From Eutreptiella sp. 'Long Island Sound 2002' (lineage: Eukaryota > Euglenozoa > Euglenophyceae > Eutreptiales > Eutreptiaceae), in contig OZ038378.1 of the NCBI GenBank assembly GCA_964036045.1, positions 18,981,348 through 19,045,347 of the forward strand: a DNA stretch of 64,000 nt, written 5' to 3'. The notes beneath the pieces are model-generated. The model was not told where the DNA came from, searched no databases, and worked only from the letters and a program-made list of their open reading frames with translations. This document shows positions 62,273-64,000 of the stretch, piece after piece. The translations under genes were made by a program, and so were the position numbers. The stretch's first letter is position 1; each line of letters starts with the position of its first letter.

Positions 62273-63075
62273 GATCCATAGAGTGATCCATAGAGTGATC
62301 CATAGAGTGATCCATAGAGTGATCCATGGAGTGATCCGTAGGGTGATCCATAGAGTGATCCATAGAGTGATCCATAGAGTGATCCATAGAGTGATCCATA
62401 GAGTGATCCATAGAGTGATCCATAGAGTGCTCCATGGAGTGATCCATAGAGTGATCCATAGAGTGATCCATAGAGTGATCCATGGAGTGATCCATAGAGT
62501 GATCCATAGAGTGATCCATGGAGTGATCCGTAGAGTGATCCATGGAGTGATCCATAGAGTGATCCATGGAGTGATCCGTAGAGTGATCCATAGAGTGATC
62601 CATAGAGTGATCCATAGAGTGATCCATAGAGTCATCCATAGAGTCATCCATAGAGTGATCCATAGAGTGCTCCATGGAGTGATCCATAGAGTGATCCATA
62701 GAGTGATCCATAGAGTGATCCATGGAGTGATCCATAGAGTGATCCATAGAGTGATCCATAGAGTGATCCATAGAGTGATCCATAGAGTGATCCATAGAGT
62801 GATCCATGGGTTGATCCATAGCGTGATCCATGGAGTGATCAATAGAGTGATCCATAGAGTGATCCATAGACTGATCCATGGAGTGATCCATAGAGTGATC
62901 CATGGAGTGGTCCATAGAGTGATCCATACAGTGATCCATACAGTGATCCGGCCTTACACCACTTTACACGGGCCTTACACCACTTTACACGGGCCTTACA
63001 CCGCTTTACACGGGCCTTACACCACTTTACACGGGCCTTACACCACTTTACACGGGCCTTACACCACTTTACACG
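62273..63075 (+). repeat. Satellite cycle 70: expanded A 56 units + B 6 units (shortest)
   Basis: A block 62273-62949 has three GGAG/GTAG occurrences, two GTGCTCC units, a private pair of GTCATCC units near 62632-62645, and two consecutive CATACAG exit units. B block 62950-63075 goes from the standard opening units straight to the entry sequence and lacks CTTAAAC. Confidence 0.92.
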
Positions 63076-63755
63076 GATCCATAGAGTGATCCATAGAGTG
63101 ATCCATAGAGTGATCCATAGAGTGATCCATAGAGCGATCCATAGAGTGATCCATGGAGTGATCCGTAGAGTGATCCATAGAGTGATCCATAGAGTGATCC
63201 ATAGATTGATCCATAGAGTGATCCATAGAGTGATCCATAGAGTGATCCATAGAGTGCTCCATGGAGTGATCCATAGAGTGATCCATAGAGTGTTCCATAG
63301 AGTGATCCATGGAGTGATCCATAGAGTGATCCATAGAGTGATCCATAGAGTGATCCATAGAGTGATCCATAGAGTGATCCATGGGTTGATCCATAGCGTG
63401 ATCCATGGAGTGATCAATAGAGTGATCCATAGAGTGATCCATAGACTGATCCATGGAGTGATCCATAGAGTGATCCATGGAGTGTTCCATAGTGTGATCC
63501 ATAGAGTGATCCGTACAGTGATCCGGCCTTACACCACTTTACACGGGCCTTACACCACTTTACACGGGCCTTACACCGCTTTACACGGGCCTTACACCAC
63601 TTTACACGGGCCTTACACCACTTTACACGGGCCTTACACCACTTTACACGGGTCTTACACCACTTTGCACGGGCCTTACACCACTTTACACGGGTCTTGC
63701 ACCACTTTACACGGGCCTTAAACCACTTTACACGGGCCTTACACCACTTTACACG
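63076..63755 (+). repeat. Satellite cycle 71: A 37 units + B 11 units (S)
   Basis: A block 63076-63524 and B block 63525-63755 copy cycle 68 at 2,649 bp, including both AGTGTTCC units and the CGTACAG exit. Differences seen: AGCGTG is restored near 63394, and the B block has GGGCCTTAC then GGGTCTTAC units. Confidence 0.92.
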
Positions 63756-64000
63756 GATCCATAGAGTGATCCATAGAGTGATCCATAGAGTGATCCATAG
63801 AGTGATCCATAGAGTGATCCATAGAGTGATCCATGGAGTGTTCCGTAGAGTGATCCATAGAGTGATCCATAGAGTGATCCATAGAGTGATCCATAGAGTG
63901 ATCCATAGAGTGATCCATAGAGTGATCCATAGAGTGCTCCATGGAGTGATCCATAGAGTGATCCATAGATTGATCCATAGAGTGATCCATAGAGTGATCC
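63756..64000 (+). repeat. Partial A block (cycle 72) at the right edge
   Basis: The first 20 units of an A block, cut by the window end. It has the GTGTTCCGTAG early pair and GTGCTCC unit of cycle 69, from which it lies 2,649 bp away, plus a private AGATTG near 63968. Confidence 0.92.

Larger units (their letters stand above)
1..64000. repeat. Composite two-component satellite array (12-bp A / 21-bp B)
   Basis: The whole window alternates blocks of a 12-bp unit (GATCCATAGAGT) and a 21-bp unit (CTTACACCAC followed by TTTACACGGGC). No stretch lies outside these two units, so there is no gene, promoter, RNA or mobile element to report anywhere in the 64 kb. The A unit is about 42% GC with one GATC per unit. 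The B unit is about 52% GC, C-rich on the + strand, with one CpG (CACGGG) and one GGCC per unit. Open frames of 60-500 codons exist on both strands only because both unit lengths are divisible by 3. They give meaningless repeats such as MDHS, IHRV, YTTLHGP or KWCKARV with no common start and no non-repetitive domain. The array continues past both edges. Its genomic location cannot be told from sequence alone. Confidence 0.97.
60427..64000. repeat. 2,649-bp tandem duplication reaching the right edge
   Basis: 60427-61351 and 63076-64000 align without gaps at 2,649 bp. I see four base differences (near 60748, 60941, 63653 and 63969). The left joint coincides with the unusually short 6-unit B block at 62950-63075. 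Confidence 0.87.

Noticed and set aside
470-63755. CENP-B box in the B unit because of TTTACACGGG
   Set aside because: The core TTCG and the spaced CGGG of the known 17-bp box are not both present; only CGGG matches. There is no basis for a centromere call from this motif.
1-64000. Bacterial origin or Dam-regulated region because of dense GATC
   Set aside because: GATC density comes from the 12-bp unit alone. There is no DnaA box cluster, no gene in 64 kb, and a satellite of this size is not a bacterial feature.

Overview
The window is one uninterrupted tract of eukaryotic-type tandem satellite DNA. I find no protein-coding gene, RNA gene, transposon or CRISPR array, and no unique sequence longer than a few bases. 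Two unrelated short repeats alternate from end to end. Repeat A is a 12-bp unit, GATCCATAGAGT. Repeat B is a 21-bp unit made of a 10-base half CTTACACCAC and an 11-base half TTTACACGGGC. By my boundary calls there are 71 complete A-then-B cycles between 33 and 63755, with a partial B block before them (1-32) and a partial A block after them (63756-64000). The mean cycle is about 0.9 kb. A and B each make up about half of the tract (roughly 32.4 kb and 31.3 kb).

The alternation follows a fixed plan. Every B-to-A change happens at the same point, ACACGGATCC or its variant ACAAGGATCC (one copy reads ACACAGATCC). Nearly every A-to-B change is CATACAGTGATCCGGCC. A blocks are a whole number of 12-bp units plus a terminal GATCC, and B blocks are a whole number of 21-bp units; the few exceptions are listed. 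Inside the blocks, variant units occur in a conserved order. In A this order is GGAG/GTAG early, GTGCTCC in the middle, then GGGTTGATCC, AGCG, GATCAAT, AGACTG and CATACAG. B blocks share their ends and differ inside. I name the types S (short, 6-11 units), P (CCTTCCCCCAC, CGCGCC, CTTCCGCC markers), Q (ACAAGCGCC, CACGTGCC, CACTGTAC markers) and R (GGGCATTGCCCC marker). This is a higher-order repeat built from two satellites.

Above this level lie large, young tandem duplications: 5,199 bp (left 9 kb), 1,379 and 2,948 bp (11.8-18.4 kb), 3,822 bp (19.8-26.9 kb), 1,061 bp (28-30 kb), 1,768 bp (55.7-59.3 kb) and 2,649 bp (60.4 kb to the right edge). Several of their joints can be seen as chimeric or fused A blocks, which fits in-register unequal exchange or gene conversion. 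The long open frames on both strands follow from 12 and 21 both being multiples of 3 and should not be annotated as proteins.

A 64-kb stretch like this suggests a eukaryotic heterochromatic, pericentromeric, subtelomeric or sex/B-chromosome array. Nothing in the window identifies the species or chromosome position. All counts and boundaries were made by eye, so isolated errors of a base or a unit are possible.
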